Shown one piece after another: positions 45,060 to 57,415 of a stretch of DNA of 64,000 bases. This stretch comes from Sipunculus nudus (taxonomy: Eukaryota > Annelida > Sipuncula > Golfingiida > Sipunculidae): contig CM049316.1 of NCBI GenBank assembly GCA_026874595.1, positions 73,935,176 to 73,999,175 of the forward strand, read 5' to 3'. The translations under genes and the position numbers were made by a program. The notes beneath the pieces were generated by a model, which was not told where the DNA came from, made no database searches, and saw only the letters and a list, made by a program, of their open reading frames with translations. The number at the start of each line of letters is the position of its first letter. The first letter of the stretch is position 1.

Positions 45060-48000
45060 AGCTCAGCTGACTATAAGTCATCTGAGCTATATAGTCATGG
45101 TCCATTGTCCGTCGTCCGTCCGTCTGGATGTCCGTCCGTCCGTCTGGATGTCCGTCCGTAAGACTGGCACGTTTCGACACCGTTGGACCTACGAATCTGA
45201 ATTTCGGCATATAGTTAGATGTCCCCATAATCTCCTACCTTGCCAAAAAGTGGGTCAATAGGACTTCGTTCCTTTGAGATATTAAGGAAAAACCTCAATT
45301 TTTTATTAGAAATCTATTTTCACACTTCAGGACTGCCTAATATCAAAACCACTCATCTGGTTTTCTTCATATTATCATAAATATTCCTCTATATAAGTCC
45401 TATGTACATGCCAGATATTAAGTCAGTATTATATAATTTAAAAAAGTTATGGGCCCAAACATAATGGACTTTGTAAAAAAATCAGGAAGATATTTGGTCA
45501 CTTAAGACCAAAAGTGTTAAAGGTAGGGACTTTTTTCCAGTAATACAACTTTAATTAATCAAAATTTAATTGTATACCAAAGATTAGATCAAAATTTGTT
45601 AAATTTTTTTAAATATTGGCAAAAATATAAAATTGGTACCTTAAATTTTGCCCAACTTTGGCCATGGCACGTTTTTTTCCTGTAAGTACTGTGGATTTAA
45701 TTTTCACACCATGTATACATAAGGATTTAATCTGTTAAAATCTGAAATTTGAAAATATAAGCTGCAAAATTAGGCTAGTTATTGAATTTTTTTGGAGGCT
45801 CTTGTTGTATTCCCTTACATTGTCAAGCAGTCCACTTTGATGACTGTAGGTCATTCAGTGCACATCTCTATGCTCCCCAGGCTGTTGACATAATTTTAGA
45901 TGTCCCCAAAATCTCCTACCATACCGAAAATTGGGTCATTAGGACTTCGTTCCTTCGAGATATTAAGGAAAAAAACTCTGTTTTCCATAAAAAAAAGCCA
46001 TTGTTACACTTCAAGGCTGCCTAATATCAAAACCACTGATCTGTTTTTGATTGTATTTAGTATTCACATTTTTTTATACATTTTCTATGAACATACCAAA
46101 AATTAGGTCAGTATTGGGTATTATTTTGAAGTTATGGGCCAAAACATAATGCAGTTTTTTAAAAAATCAGGAAATATATTTACTCACATGAGAATTGCTG
46201 AACCTAGGGCACCTTTTTTCAGGAATATAACTTTATTTAATCAAGATTCAATTGTTTACCCAAAATTAGATCTGAATTTTGCAAATTTTCAAGTTATTAG
46301 CATAAATAAAAAATCAATACCTTAAATTTTGTCCAACTTTGGCACTGTTGATTTAATTTTCCCAGCATATATGCATAAGGATTTTAATCTTTTAAAATCT
46401 GAACTTTCAAAAGAAATTGATTGGAATGAATAGCTTTTATTCATGTTTTCATACACCATGTCAAGTGTTGTTTACATCTAGCCCACCTAGTAGTACAGCC
46501 TTCACTTGCATTATGTAACCCACCCCAGGCAGCTTACCTTGGCCCAGCTTGGCCACTACTAGCAGGCTTCCCCTCGCCCTGCACTCATCCCCCCCCCCCC
46601 CAGCTGGTGCATAAACTAGATGAATGTTATAATTTTTCTGTATTTTATTTTATTCTTGGACATGCTACATTTTAGATTTTGTATTGAACCACCAGGGTTA
46701 CAATGATTAAAATGTACATTTAATTGTGTCCACAAAGTGGTGTATTGCTGTGAAAGTGTGGATGTTCATGAGACAAGTAATTCCTTACTTCAGAAGAGTA
46801 AAAACTTCACCAGGTGTGAAATTGACTATTAATTCCAGTAATTAATTAAAACTGGGATAGTAATTAGCACAATGATATTGTTTGTCCCTCATCTAACCAA
46901 CAGTGTGTATACTTTATTTGAAAAGATGTTTTATTTTATCAAATTTACTTTTATTTTATTTTGGTGAATAAAATTAAGCATGTCCTGAAAACTCCAATAT
47001 GCCACACTTTTTAATAGTGATTCAAGGAATACTCTTGAAGATGCCATGTTGTGGCATTATTTTCTTTTAAAATCAGTTTAAACATTTATGATTTAAAAAT
47101 AATAAAATATATGTGTATGCATAATATGACCCAATGTTTTTTACTCTGTATATATAATGATTGCAACTTTTGCAACAATTCTAATATTTTAACTTATATT
47201 TTCAGGTTTTTTAATTAAAAATTTATAAACCTGTAAATAAAAAAAATGATTCAGATAAAAACTTATTAATGGAAAAAGTGGATCTGCTTAAAAAAATAGG
47301 ATTATATATAAACTTAAATGCATTATTCTCTTGAGAGTGAAATAAAGGTATTAGTCCATTCTGTCCACTTACCTGTCCATCCGTATGCAACACAGTATCT
47401 CAAAACTTTTACTGCTTTTCTTCATGACAGTCTTGTCAGAGTATTAGTTTGCAATCATATATTTAGAACTTTACTATAACCAAGTAGGAGGGCCCCTTTC
47501 CTCTTAGCTTTTCATATCCTTATATAAATGAAAAACATTACAATAGAATATTTCTACATCCACCTTCGTGCTGCCCTCACTTTTCCCTTCTCCGAACCCC
47601 ATCCCAAAGTCAGCCTCAGTAAGCAAGAACAAGATGAATCAGATATATTCATACTTTAATATTCGTCCATAGGTACCTATGTACATGCCAGAAATTATGT
47701 CAATATTGTGTAATATGTAGACATAGTGGGCATCACAATAATGTACCTTGTCAAGACTAAAGAGATATTGTGTCATACAGTCACATATTCATAAATCACT
47801 TCATCAGCATAGTTAATCATAACATCATATCTGTCAAATTGAACGCTTGCAGACTACCATACACTTTAGATCCTTCAACAAATAGCCTTATCATCATTCT
47901 ACTACTGCTTATTACTGCTGTCATTGCATTCATATTTGCTCAAATATATCACAATTTTCAACCCATCCTAAATAAATAAAAAATAAACCACTTTATTTGA

Positions 48001-48189
48001 CTCTATTAATCCATCAGTCAGGTAATTTCATTTATCATTTACTCACATATTACATTACATTCCTTTATAATAGCCCAACATGTACATGATATTCATAAGC
48101 TTTATCGACTCGATATAGTATCACAGTGGAGAAACATTTATAGTCAAATCACGATCAGCTGAGCGCCGTGACCCATGGGTCCCTTGTTT
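45060..48189. mobile_element. AGCTCAGCTGA-family repeat, second locus
   Basis: Starts AGCTCAGCTGACTATAAG, followed by GTCCGTCC-type repeats, and ends CAGCTGAGCGCCGTGACCCATGGGTCCCTTGTTTA. 45060-45780 parallels 14144-14900. From 45893 on it parallels the outer copy of the 13.7-18 kb locus, so it too may be a fusion of two copies. No coding region supported. Confidence 0.75.
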
Positions 48190-48345
48190 ATATCTATTTT
48201 TTCTGCATAGTTTCGTGCTCTATTCAAACATACCACAAACATTAATTAATTAAATATTCTACAGTATTTCCTTCATTTCATTCAGTGTAATCTAGGGAAT
48301 TCTGTTGGAAAATATAATGTTTAAAATCGACAAGTAGAATCCTTC

Positions 48346-50177
48346 GTGAACACTGGTCCACCAACACGTTCTGTAACAATACTTTCAGAGAAGGAACCTG
48401 ATCCGTATGTCTGCTCACAGGATGTTCAAAGTATTTCAAGAGACTGCTGTATGGAACGTTTAGAGAAAGAAAGGAGGAATAAATCGATATGTCTGGGATA
48501 TTTACATCCACTGCTCCTCCCAGGCTCATCACCGATCACTTTTGTGGTGCTGATGTTGAACCTGCCAATGATTATATCTTGCATGACTTGCATGTTCCTC
48601 CGCAACACCGAGAGCGAATGTTCAAAGCAGGACTGGCACAACATTGTAGCGACAGCGATTGGGCAGAATTTCTGGAATTATGGTTGTTGGAGGGGAATAA
48701 GGATGAACACCGTGAGGTTAAGGGCCGGCGTCTGCTAGATTACAACGGAAAGAGAGAGGTAAGTTGTATTTAGTCCTGCGAAAGGTTCCTTAATATTGTC
48801 AAAACGATGAAAAAACATGGACACACACCTGATAAGAATGGCAGGGAGAGTGGTAGTCGGGTTGCCCAAACTAAGATAGAATTTGGAAACAGTAATGCTA
48901 TGGCTGTGAGACATTCTCCAAATGAAGTTCATGATGGTAGTTACCTATATAGTCCATGTTTCTCGGAAGAATCGCAATCTGATGATTTTATCTCAAAGTG
49001 GGAAGAGGTTCTCTGGCTCAAACATGAAGACGAGGGTTTGATATATCGCCCGTGTCTGAATAAATGGTCTGTTGTTCCGCGGTCAGAATCTGTCTACGAA
49101 GAAGATTATTATTGCTTCAGTGTTTTAGTAGGGGTAGGCAGATCGAATATCTTTCTATACATTAAGACACGTGTCTGGCAGAATAATGTTAACGCATGTG
49201 AATGGAAGCGTGGAAATATGCTTAGATACTCCAACTGCCTGTTATAAATGTTTTTGCATTAATGGAGCTATATTTTGCATATGCAGCGAGGAGGCCACAA
49301 GCACCGACTTTTTCTGGACAGAGAAAACATGCCTGTCAATATATTTATACTACTTCATCCTGCAAGAGTGGAAAATGGTTTCCTCTGTCCACGTCGACAA
49401 TTGCTTAATGACTACGTCTTCATACTAAAGCACAAATTACAATGTGCGGATGTATATATCTATTGTTAATCACGTTTCAAATATCCTCACACAATTTACG
49501 GAATCCGTCAGCCGAATGGTTCAATAACATTAACCCGAACATTCCATGTGATGTTCGCCTTCAAATAAGATATAATAATCTTCTCAGTGACCTGCAAACT
49601 TCCGATGGTTTCTTTTTAATATTCAACGGAAAGTCACTCAGATTTTCAGCTTCCAGAAAGATTTGGGAAATCGAATATTTGCCTGTCCCGAAAATCAGTA
49701 ATTCAGTCAGGGGCGAGTTACGTATTAGATGCTATATACACTTTTTAGGAATGGAAATACTAGTACATATACCAGCCGACATATGCCAGTAATTTTTAGC
49801 AGTTTTGGTCTATTTACCTGAGCCGATATTCAACATGGTTCTTGTCCGGCTCCGACAAAACCAATTATTGCAGACGTTTGCGCAAATTTAGCCTTCAATC
49901 CAGCTGTTCTGAACTTTTTGAGTGTTATCTGAAATCAGGATATCATGAAAAAAAAATATTTCAGTTTTCTGAATGGATAAGTACTATACATTATGCAGCA
50001 GTTTTAATACCAGAAACGCCCATGCAAAGCAGATATATAAGTCCGCGAACAGTCCGTTGTATAAAAGGAGAACTGTGGACAAGCGGAGCAGAGCCGAACC
50101 GTGACCATGTGCTGTTCTCATTGTGGAATGTGTTGAGTCTCTTCAGCTTGTTAAACATTGAAACAAAAATCACGTAA
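48346..50177 (+). pseudogene. BTB-BACK-Kelch-like paralogue, broken
   Basis: The translation parallels the minus-strand gene at 61940-63781. The BACK segment VPPQHRERMF..GLAQHC..W.EFL..W.L.GN (48570-48720) lines up residue by residue with its counterpart. It is followed by EEVLWLKHEDEGLIYRPCLNKW (Kelch-type Y-x-P-x-x-x-x-W) at 49000-49070, FCINGAIFCIC at about 49250, and NDYVFIL at about 49410. The frame has a TAG at 48771-48773, a shift near 49235, another between 49260 and 49280, and another by 49460. A weak BTB trace (VHQHVL, YFQRR) is at 48350-48400 in another frame. AGAGAG|GTAAGT at 48759 could be a donor, but the intact paralogue has no intron here. Confidence 0.7.
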
Positions 50178-50454
50178 ATGTTGTCTGATTCATTTCCGCA
50201 CCAGAACTTTGATTGGTGTTACTAACATTATTGTGGGAGCGAAAGCAGTTTAACTGGTTCATAATGTGGTTTACATTAAACAATGTTTAAATTTGTTAAA
50301 GGTTTCCAATACATGATATCATGGAATTCCATATGTTCATTTCTTTATGCCGATGATACAACCTGTCTCGTAAATGGTCTTATTTTCAACCTAAGCAGTA
50401 GCGCTTTTGTCCACTTTATAAGAGGGTAGATGGTTTTTCAATGACACGGGGCTT
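50178..50454. other. Spacer between two convergent pseudogenes
   Basis: No feature seen. Confidence 0.4.
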
Positions 50455-51445
50455 TTACGATGATAGAAAGATTCTCACTTTCAGGTAGGCATTGAGCGAC
50501 TTGTTTCTTGATTTCGGTCTCCTGCAAGACTTGTCAAGAAGTACGACTACACGGAATCCTGGGAGGGCTTCCTTATATTCCTTGACCTGCTGAAATAGCT
50601 GTTGGAGTGACGGAGAACTAAACAATTCTTGGTTGATCACAAACACTGCGCGGGAACATGCCTTCATATCAGTAAAACAGTCTTCTCCCAACAGTGATGC
50701 TTCCAACAGTCAATCCCTTACATTATCAAGCAATGAAAAACGATGTTCATCTTATAGAACTGGAAGCAAGGTTTGAACCACAAAATCGTCGGCGTCATCT
50801 CCTTCTGAAACGTTGTACGCAGCATATCGTCGACGCCTCTCAAAACGTCTTCCAATGGTACAACCGAACCTTACATATTGCCACTGCCAACACTTCCCTG
50901 CGAAAGTACACAGCGAGTCCAGCAGCGAGATTAAAAAAATACAAGTCCAGATGATGCAATTATTACAATCAATGGCAGTTTTTTTTTCTTTAATGCATGT
51001 TCGGTTGTCCCGTTCCATGTTCCAGACAAAAAACATTTGACCATTCCATCGCCGACTAATATGTAACTGGCCTGGCAGGAATAAAATACAGAAAAATCGT
51101 TCAGATCGTAAACTACGATTTTTGCATGAGCATGAGTAACATTTGGTGGTTCTGTTCTCCACAGTCAGGCGCTTTTTACCAGCATTCAGTGTTGTGTCGA
51201 AGTGATGGTAACAACGGACATAACCCGCCGATGAAAGGTGCTTCGCCAACTGTCGACAACATAGTATGGCATGCTTTGCTGGCGTCCTCGCATGCCTCGC
51301 GGCAGACCTTGTTTGTAGTATCGCCCGGACAGTTAGGGTACTAAACTCGACATAAGACTTCTGCTAGATTCTGGTAACAACTGATGCTATCAGCTCTCTG
51401 CCCAATATAATCGACCACTCGATCACTGAGAAATCTCATCGATGT
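50455..51445 (-). pseudogene. Frizzled-CRD / sushi / TM / TIR receptor remnant
   Basis: Read on the minus strand. About 51440-51230 encodes a Frizzled-type CRD end: CYQNLAEVLC, a Y-P-N-C step, VCREACEDASKAC, matching C-x3-L-x3-L-C ... C-R-x2-C-E-x-A-x2-x-C. About 51170-51000 encodes a sushi/CCP: APDCGE, then VFYSCQASYILVGDG and CFLSGTWNG. About 50990-50890 is a hydrophobic segment (LPLIVIIASSGLVFF, then LAAGLAVYF in the next frame). About 50830-50470 is a TIR domain: YAAYNVSEGDDADDFVVQ (box 1), FSLLDNVRD and GEDCFTDMKACSRAVFVINQ, then FRVVVLLDK. TAG near 51330, TAA and TGA at about 50723-50752, and several frame changes make it a pseudogene. TIR domains signal in innate immunity; CRDs bind Wnt-type ligands (family knowledge). 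Confidence 0.7.
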
Positions 51446-54049
51446 TTGCTCATAGTCTGTTTCTCAAGTACCCTTTCATCACACCTTTTTTTAGCGAACC
51501 TGTGAGCTTATGCGATGGTGTGGCGTCGTCCGGCGTCCGTCGGCCGTCGTCCGTCGTCTGTACGTTAACCCATACTATCTTGAAAATGGCAAGAGTTAGC
51601 ATCAAGAAATTTTCTGCAAAAAATTAGTCCATTAAAAAACTCTATTGGATTTTGCTTATTTTTTGGCTAACTGCATTTTCTTAGATTTTATAGAGAAAAA
51701 GCTAAAAAAAACTTTAAAAATCTTCTTCTCCGGAAATGTTCAGCCAAATTGTCCAATATTTCACAGAAATGATCCCTGGAACAATCTCTCTCAAGTTTGT
51801 TCCAATGGTTTAAGTTCGGTGATTTTTGGCCGAGTTACAGCTAGTTGAACTTAGTCATCTGTCCAAAAGAGCATACTAAAATTACAATCTTAGTAACGGC
51901 TGGAGCTGTCATCACCAAATTTTATGCCAATGTTGGTCATGTGAGTAATGTCTGAAATTCAGGTATTGGTGGCGCCACCTGCATCGGCCTTTTTTGAACG
52001 GGGGTCATCAGTACCGGTATCATACTGACAGCTACAAAAAACTTCTTCTCTGAAACCATTCGGCCAAATTGTTTAATATCACACAGAAATGATCCTAGGG
52101 TAGTGCTTTCTGAAGTTTGTTCAAATGGTCTCAGTTCAGTGACTTTTGGCTGAGTTATGGAAAGCTGAATTTAGTCATATGCCATAACAGCCCATTTTAG
52201 CTCAGTTGCTACAAAGATCTTCTTCTAAAAAACCGCTGGGCCAAATTCTTAAATCTTTCACATTAATTATCTTTAGATGTTGATAATTCAAGTTTGTCCA
52301 AATGGTTTTGGTTCAGTGATTTTTGGGTGAGTTATTGGAAGCTTAACTTAGCCATTTTGCTTTATTTTCCGATATGAGTTATAAACCTGCAAAACGTTTT
52401 TTGACTGACGTTACAGAGGCCAATTTGTTTAATATTTTACAAGAATAATCCCCTGAATAATTCTTATAATAATTGTCTTTTATGGTTCCAAAGAGTGAAT
52501 TTTGGCTGAATAATAAAGATTGAATTGAGTAATATTACCATATATGTTAGCTGTGTGAAGCAGATACTTCTAGCCTGTCACCATTTTACCAGTATCCGTT
52601 ACATCATGCCTCCAGACATTTAGATTTCAGGTTTTCTTTGGTTAATATTGACAAGAATGTTTTTTAAAAACTTAAAAAAACTGTAGATTTATGATTTTAG
52701 TTATTTCTCATGCCAGGCAATGTTTACAATCACAGGTATACGTTAACACATACTATTTCGAAAATGACTGGAGCTAGCATCATGAAATTTAATGCAAACA
52801 ATTAGCAATCTGAAAAAAAATCTGCATTTCCTTAGATTTTATAGAGAAAAAGCAAAAAAAACCTTTAAAAATCTTCTCCTCTGAAATGGTCAAGCCAGTT
52901 AGTTCAATATTTCACAGTAATAATCTTTTTTACCATCTCTCTCAAGTTTGTTCAAATAGTTTAAGTTATGTGAATTTTGGCCGAATTACAGGAAGTTGAA
53001 CCTAGTCATCTGTCCAAAAAAGCATACTAAAATGACAATCTTAGAAACGGCCAGAGCTATCATTACCAAATTTTATGCCAGTGTTGTTCACATGAGTCAT
53101 ATATGAAATTCAGGTATTGGTGGCGCCACCTGCATTAACCATTTTTTGTACGGGGGTCATTGGCCATCTGTATATCAACCCATAATTTCTCTGGAATTGC
53201 AGGAGCTACCATCCCCAGATTTTATGCAATTATCTTTCACATATCATATGTTGTGGGATTCAGCTTATGTCTTTTGCTATCTGCATTTACTTAGATTTTA
53301 TAGGGGAAAAGCTGAAAAACCTTTAAAAGTCTTCATGTAAACGGTCCAGCCAAATTGTTCAATATTTTACAGAAATGATCCCAGAGGCAAGCACTCTCAA
53401 GTTTGTTCAAATGGTTTGCATTTGAACGGTCATTTGGCCAAGTAAGCATACTGACATAGTTATCTCAGAAATGACAGAAGCTAGCATTTTCAAGTATTGT
53501 GCAAATGTTGGTCACATGACTCATATTTGAAGTTGCAGATTTTGATGTGCCACCTACATTGACCTGTTTTTTATGGGCAAAAACCTCATAATTTTAGCTC
53601 TTTCAGCTTAAAATGTTTATGATGAAACTGTCAAGTTGAGTCGTTCAATTTTTCAAAAGAATTATCGTAGGGCATGGTTCTTTCAATAATATCAGAAAAA
53701 AAACTTAAGTTGGTCTTATGGCCATTATTATGTCTAACTCAAGCTGAGGACTGCAAAATTGTTCTTCTACAAAATTATTGTTTCAGTTATAACTTCTGTT
53801 ACATGGCACCAAAATTATTCTTAGGTGGCCTTTGTTCAAGTTTAGTTGAATGATTTTTGGCAGAATTATTGGACCTTTAACAATGAAAGAACTGAATCTT
53901 TTATTTTTCTAGATATTTTGATAAAAAGTTTATGAATATTTTAGCTTGAAAAAAAGCATTTTAGCCAAAGTCTTTCAGTAAGTGTAAACAGATTTGCCAA
54001 CAGGCCAAGATTGTGTCTGTATATTTACATAGGTTAAGAAACTGCCATC

Positions 54050-54760
54050 TGTTTCAGATTTGGCAAAAGATCAAGAGTTCATTCAGTGCAGCCAGATATA
54101 GGTCAAGAGTTCAGTCAGTGCAGCCAAGCACAAGGCATGTGATCCCCTCATTGGTGACATGTGAAAACCTCATGGGCACCATGTGATCACCTCAACAGAT
54201 CAAGAGTTCATTCAGTACAGCCAGATATAGGTCAAGAGTTCAATCAGTGCAGCCAAGCACAAGGCATGTGATCACCTCATGTGTGACATGTGAACACCTC
54301 ATGGGCACTATGTGATCAACTCATAGGTAGCATGTCATCAACTCATGAATATCATGTGATCACCTGATGTGTGTCATGCCCCTCAGGGCTGCATGCGGAG
54401 CCAATCTGAGAGCTTATGCATAGGTGTGGCTACTATTTCAGATTAGGCAACAGGCCAAAGGTCAGTCTGTATCTATTTATGGTATTGTCAGACTGATAAC
54501 TGTATCAGATTAGGCAACAGGTCAAGTGTTCACTCAGTGCAGCCAGGTATAGGTCAGGAGTTTACTCAGTGCAGTAGCTGCATTCTATTTATAGCATTGG
54601 CAGACTGCCCACTGCATCAGTTTTGGCACCAAAGTTCAGCCTGGATCTATTTATAGCTTTGACAGACTGCCAACTGTGTCAGATTATGCAACAGGTCAAA
54701 AGTTCACCCAGTGTAGCCAGGTGCAGGTCAAGAGTTCACTCAGTGCAGTAGCTTGAGGCA
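54050..54760. repeat. Degenerate repeats of GTCAAGAGTTCACTCAGTGC
   Basis: At least eight imperfect units of this 20-mer with CAGCCAGGTATAG spacers. A pair of longer copies (54070-54180 and 54190-54300) adds AAGGCATGTGATCACCTCAT. Confidence 0.8.
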
Positions 54761-55033
54761 GCAATTTGTCACAGGTCACTCGGGGGTAACTGCCTTACTC
54801 ACTTAAGCCTTGTCAGCGCAGTGCATCAAACTCTGGGGAAGTTTTATGCATTGGACTGATATTTTGACCTGTTTATGCGTCTTTGATGGTATTCTCATTT
54901 ACAAGACAGGTGGTGCTCCCTACATTGACTTATGCAGTGTATGCGCCTCCTTATTTCTACAGAGGAATTTGATGTAGCAGCCAAAAATTGGGCATGTTTA
55001 TACAAATCGGTTAGCTTTATAGTGTACAAGACT

Positions 55034-56760
55034 GGTGGCGCCACCTACAATAATTTTTGCACAGTGTATGTCCCTGCTTATTTCACATGAGGGGTTTGAC
55101 ATATCAGCCTGACATTGGGCATATTATATATATATCTTCGTTGTATATAAGACTTGTGGTGCCAGCTACAATCATTGTATCCGCCAAAACAGAGTCTTGC
55201 GGATACTATGTTTACAGTCAGACGCCAACGCTGCCTTCATTGCCGCATAGGTTTCCGGAAAACTCCTCCATAACCACTGGACAGAATTTTTTAAAATTCA
55301 GAATTATGATCGGTCACATGTGAACTGCTGCGCTCTCAGTTTTGGTTGACCTCTTACCTTTCCTCTCTGCCCGGCGTCCATTTGTGCGACTGTTTCCACA
55401 CATAAACCCATATATCTCGGGAACTGTTTGACCGATAAGGCTAAAGATTTTGCACCAATGTAGCCCTTGGAAAGCTTTATAACATACACCTAAAATCTGC
55501 CTAAAATTTTGCAGGTTTATACATCTATGAAAGCTTTCTGGATTTTTTGGCAGGTGGCGCCACCTACATTTATGTATACGCTGCAGACATTCAGGCTTAT
55601 ATCTCAGGACTGGTTTGACATATCCCCCTGAAATTTTGCCTGTGTATATATCTCGGGAACCATTTGACCGATAAGGCTAAATATTTTGCACAAATGTAGC
55701 CCTTGGAAAGCTTTATAACATACTCCTAAAATCTGCCTAAAATTTTGCAGGTTTATACATCCATGAAAGCTGTCTGGATTTTTGGCAGGTGGCGCCACCT
55801 ATATTTATGTATACGCTGCAGACATTCAGGCTTATATCTCAGGACTGGTTTGACATATCCCCCTGAAATTTTGCATGTGTATAGATCGCACATATCTCTT
55901 AATCATACACAAAATTGGTGGCGCCACCTGCCACCATTTTTGCACAGCATCTGTCTGTTCATCTTCCTTTGGATAAGAACACTCATATCTCTGCATTGGT
56001 TGGACTTATCAACCTGCAATTTTGCATGTGTATACATCCTGGACAGCTTTCTTGATTTTATGGCAGGTGGCGCCACTTACATTCAAGTCTAAGCTGCAGA
56101 CATCCAAGTTCATATCTCAGGAACCATTTGACCAGTTTGGCCAAAATTTTGCATGTGTATAGATCTCCAATAGCTCTTTATCATACGCAAAACTGGTAGC
56201 GCCACCTGTAACCATTTTGCACAATCTCCATCTGTTAATCTGCCTTAGGATAAAATCACTCATATCTCAGCTGGGTTTGACTTATCCACCTGAAATTTTG
56301 CAGGTTTATACATCCTTGACAGCTTATTTGTGTCGTGACAGGTGGCGCCACCTACATTCAAATTTACTCTGCAGACATCCAAGCTCATATCTCCGGAATC
56401 ATTTGACGGATTGGGAAAAAAATTTGCATGTTAATAGATCTCATATTGCTCTTTATTATACTCACAACTGATGGCGCCAACTACAATCATTTTTGCACAG
56501 CATCCGTCTGTTTGTTTGCCGTGGGATAAAATCACTCATATCTCGGCAGTGGTTTGACATATCTGCCTAAAATTTTGCAGGTTTATACATCTTGGATAGC
56601 TTTCTGGATTTTGTGGCAGGTGGCACCACCTACATTTATGTATACGCTGCAGACATTCAGGCTTATATCTCAGGATTGGTTTGACGTATCCCCCTGAAAT
56701 TCTGCATGTGTATAGATCTCACACAGCTCTTAATCATACACAAAATTGGTGGTGCCACCT
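55034..56760. repeat. GGTGGCGCCACC palindrome array, second locus
   Basis: The palindrome or a near match occurs at 55034, 55553, 55788, 55917, 56066, 56195, 56341, 56470, 56619 and 56748. From 55788 on the intervals are 129, 149, 129, 146, 129, 149 and 129, the same dimeric rhythm as at 12.4-13.0 kb. Confidence 0.85.
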
Positions 56761-56973
56761 GCCACCATTTTTGCACAGCGTCCGTCTGTTTGTCTACCGT
56801 GGGCTAAAATCACTCATATCTCAGTAGTGGTGTGACTTATCTTATGTTTGTTTGTTTCTTGTTCTAAGTGTTTAGTACTTGCATTGTCCATATACATGTT
56901 ACACATGTTCTTGAAAAGTAATGGTCCAGCATTGAAGCATCATACCTGGTGTAATCTCATTGCACAGGTTCGC

Positions 56974-57115
56974 ATTAGGCCTGTAGGCCTATCTTACATA
57001 GAAAACTAGCTGAAGGCTCCGTGCAGGTATATTTAAGGGGCATCAGTTCCATGTCGTATTTCATCCTCAGTAGCATCCCAATCGCACAGCCGTCAAATCA
57101 AATATATGTGCGAGA
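56974..57115. other. Short flank, no feature
   Basis: Nothing recognised. Confidence 0.4.
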
Positions 57116-57415
57116 TTGTATTTTAATATGAGGAAGGAGAACATGAGACCTGCATGTACACGTTTTGTCCGTTTTGATGGAGCAATCCATCGGGAGATAC
57201 GTTTGACATGTTTAATGACATGTTTCATTGTTGCGTGTCTATTAACATCATCGTATGTTATTCTAAGTATAGTGTGTTCTAAATCGCAGATGAAAAAAAT
57301 GGATCTTCATGGTGGCACATTTGCATTTGGAATATCTCCTCAACGAAATGTCAAACAAGGGGACTCTCAAAATGAATCTTACATGTCATCCATTTTTGTA
57401 TACAACGAACCCTGA
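57116..57415 (+). CDS. Hypothetical single-pass membrane protein or exon
   Basis: A 99-codon frame with a basic N-terminus (RKENMRPACTRFVRF), one strong hydrophobic stretch (about residues 31-53, LTCLMTCFIVACLLTSSYVI) and a polar tail containing one N-x-S site (NES). This is the layout of a type II membrane anchor, as in the first exon of Golgi glycosyl- or sulfotransferases, but no catalytic domain follows. Not recognised; it may be a chance frame. Confidence 0.25.
   Translation: MYFNMRKENMRPACTRFVRFDGAIHREIRLTCLMTCFIVACLLTSSYVILSIVCSKSQMKKMDLHGGTFAFGISPQRNVKQGDSQNESYMSSIFVYNEP

Larger units (their letters stand above)
51494..56973. mobile_element. GCGAACCTGTG-ended repeat, large copy
   Basis: Starts GCGAACCTGTGAG and ends GCACAGGTTCGC. 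It holds several diverged tandem blocks (51640-52010, 52020-52330, 52760-53130, 53290-53600), each containing GAAATGATCCC, CTCTCAAGTTTGTTC and GGTGGCGCCACCTGCAT-like motifs. These are followed by the 54.05-54.76 kb repeats and, from 55187, by sequence of the TCCGCC TIR family with its palindrome array. No transposase found. Confidence 0.6.
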
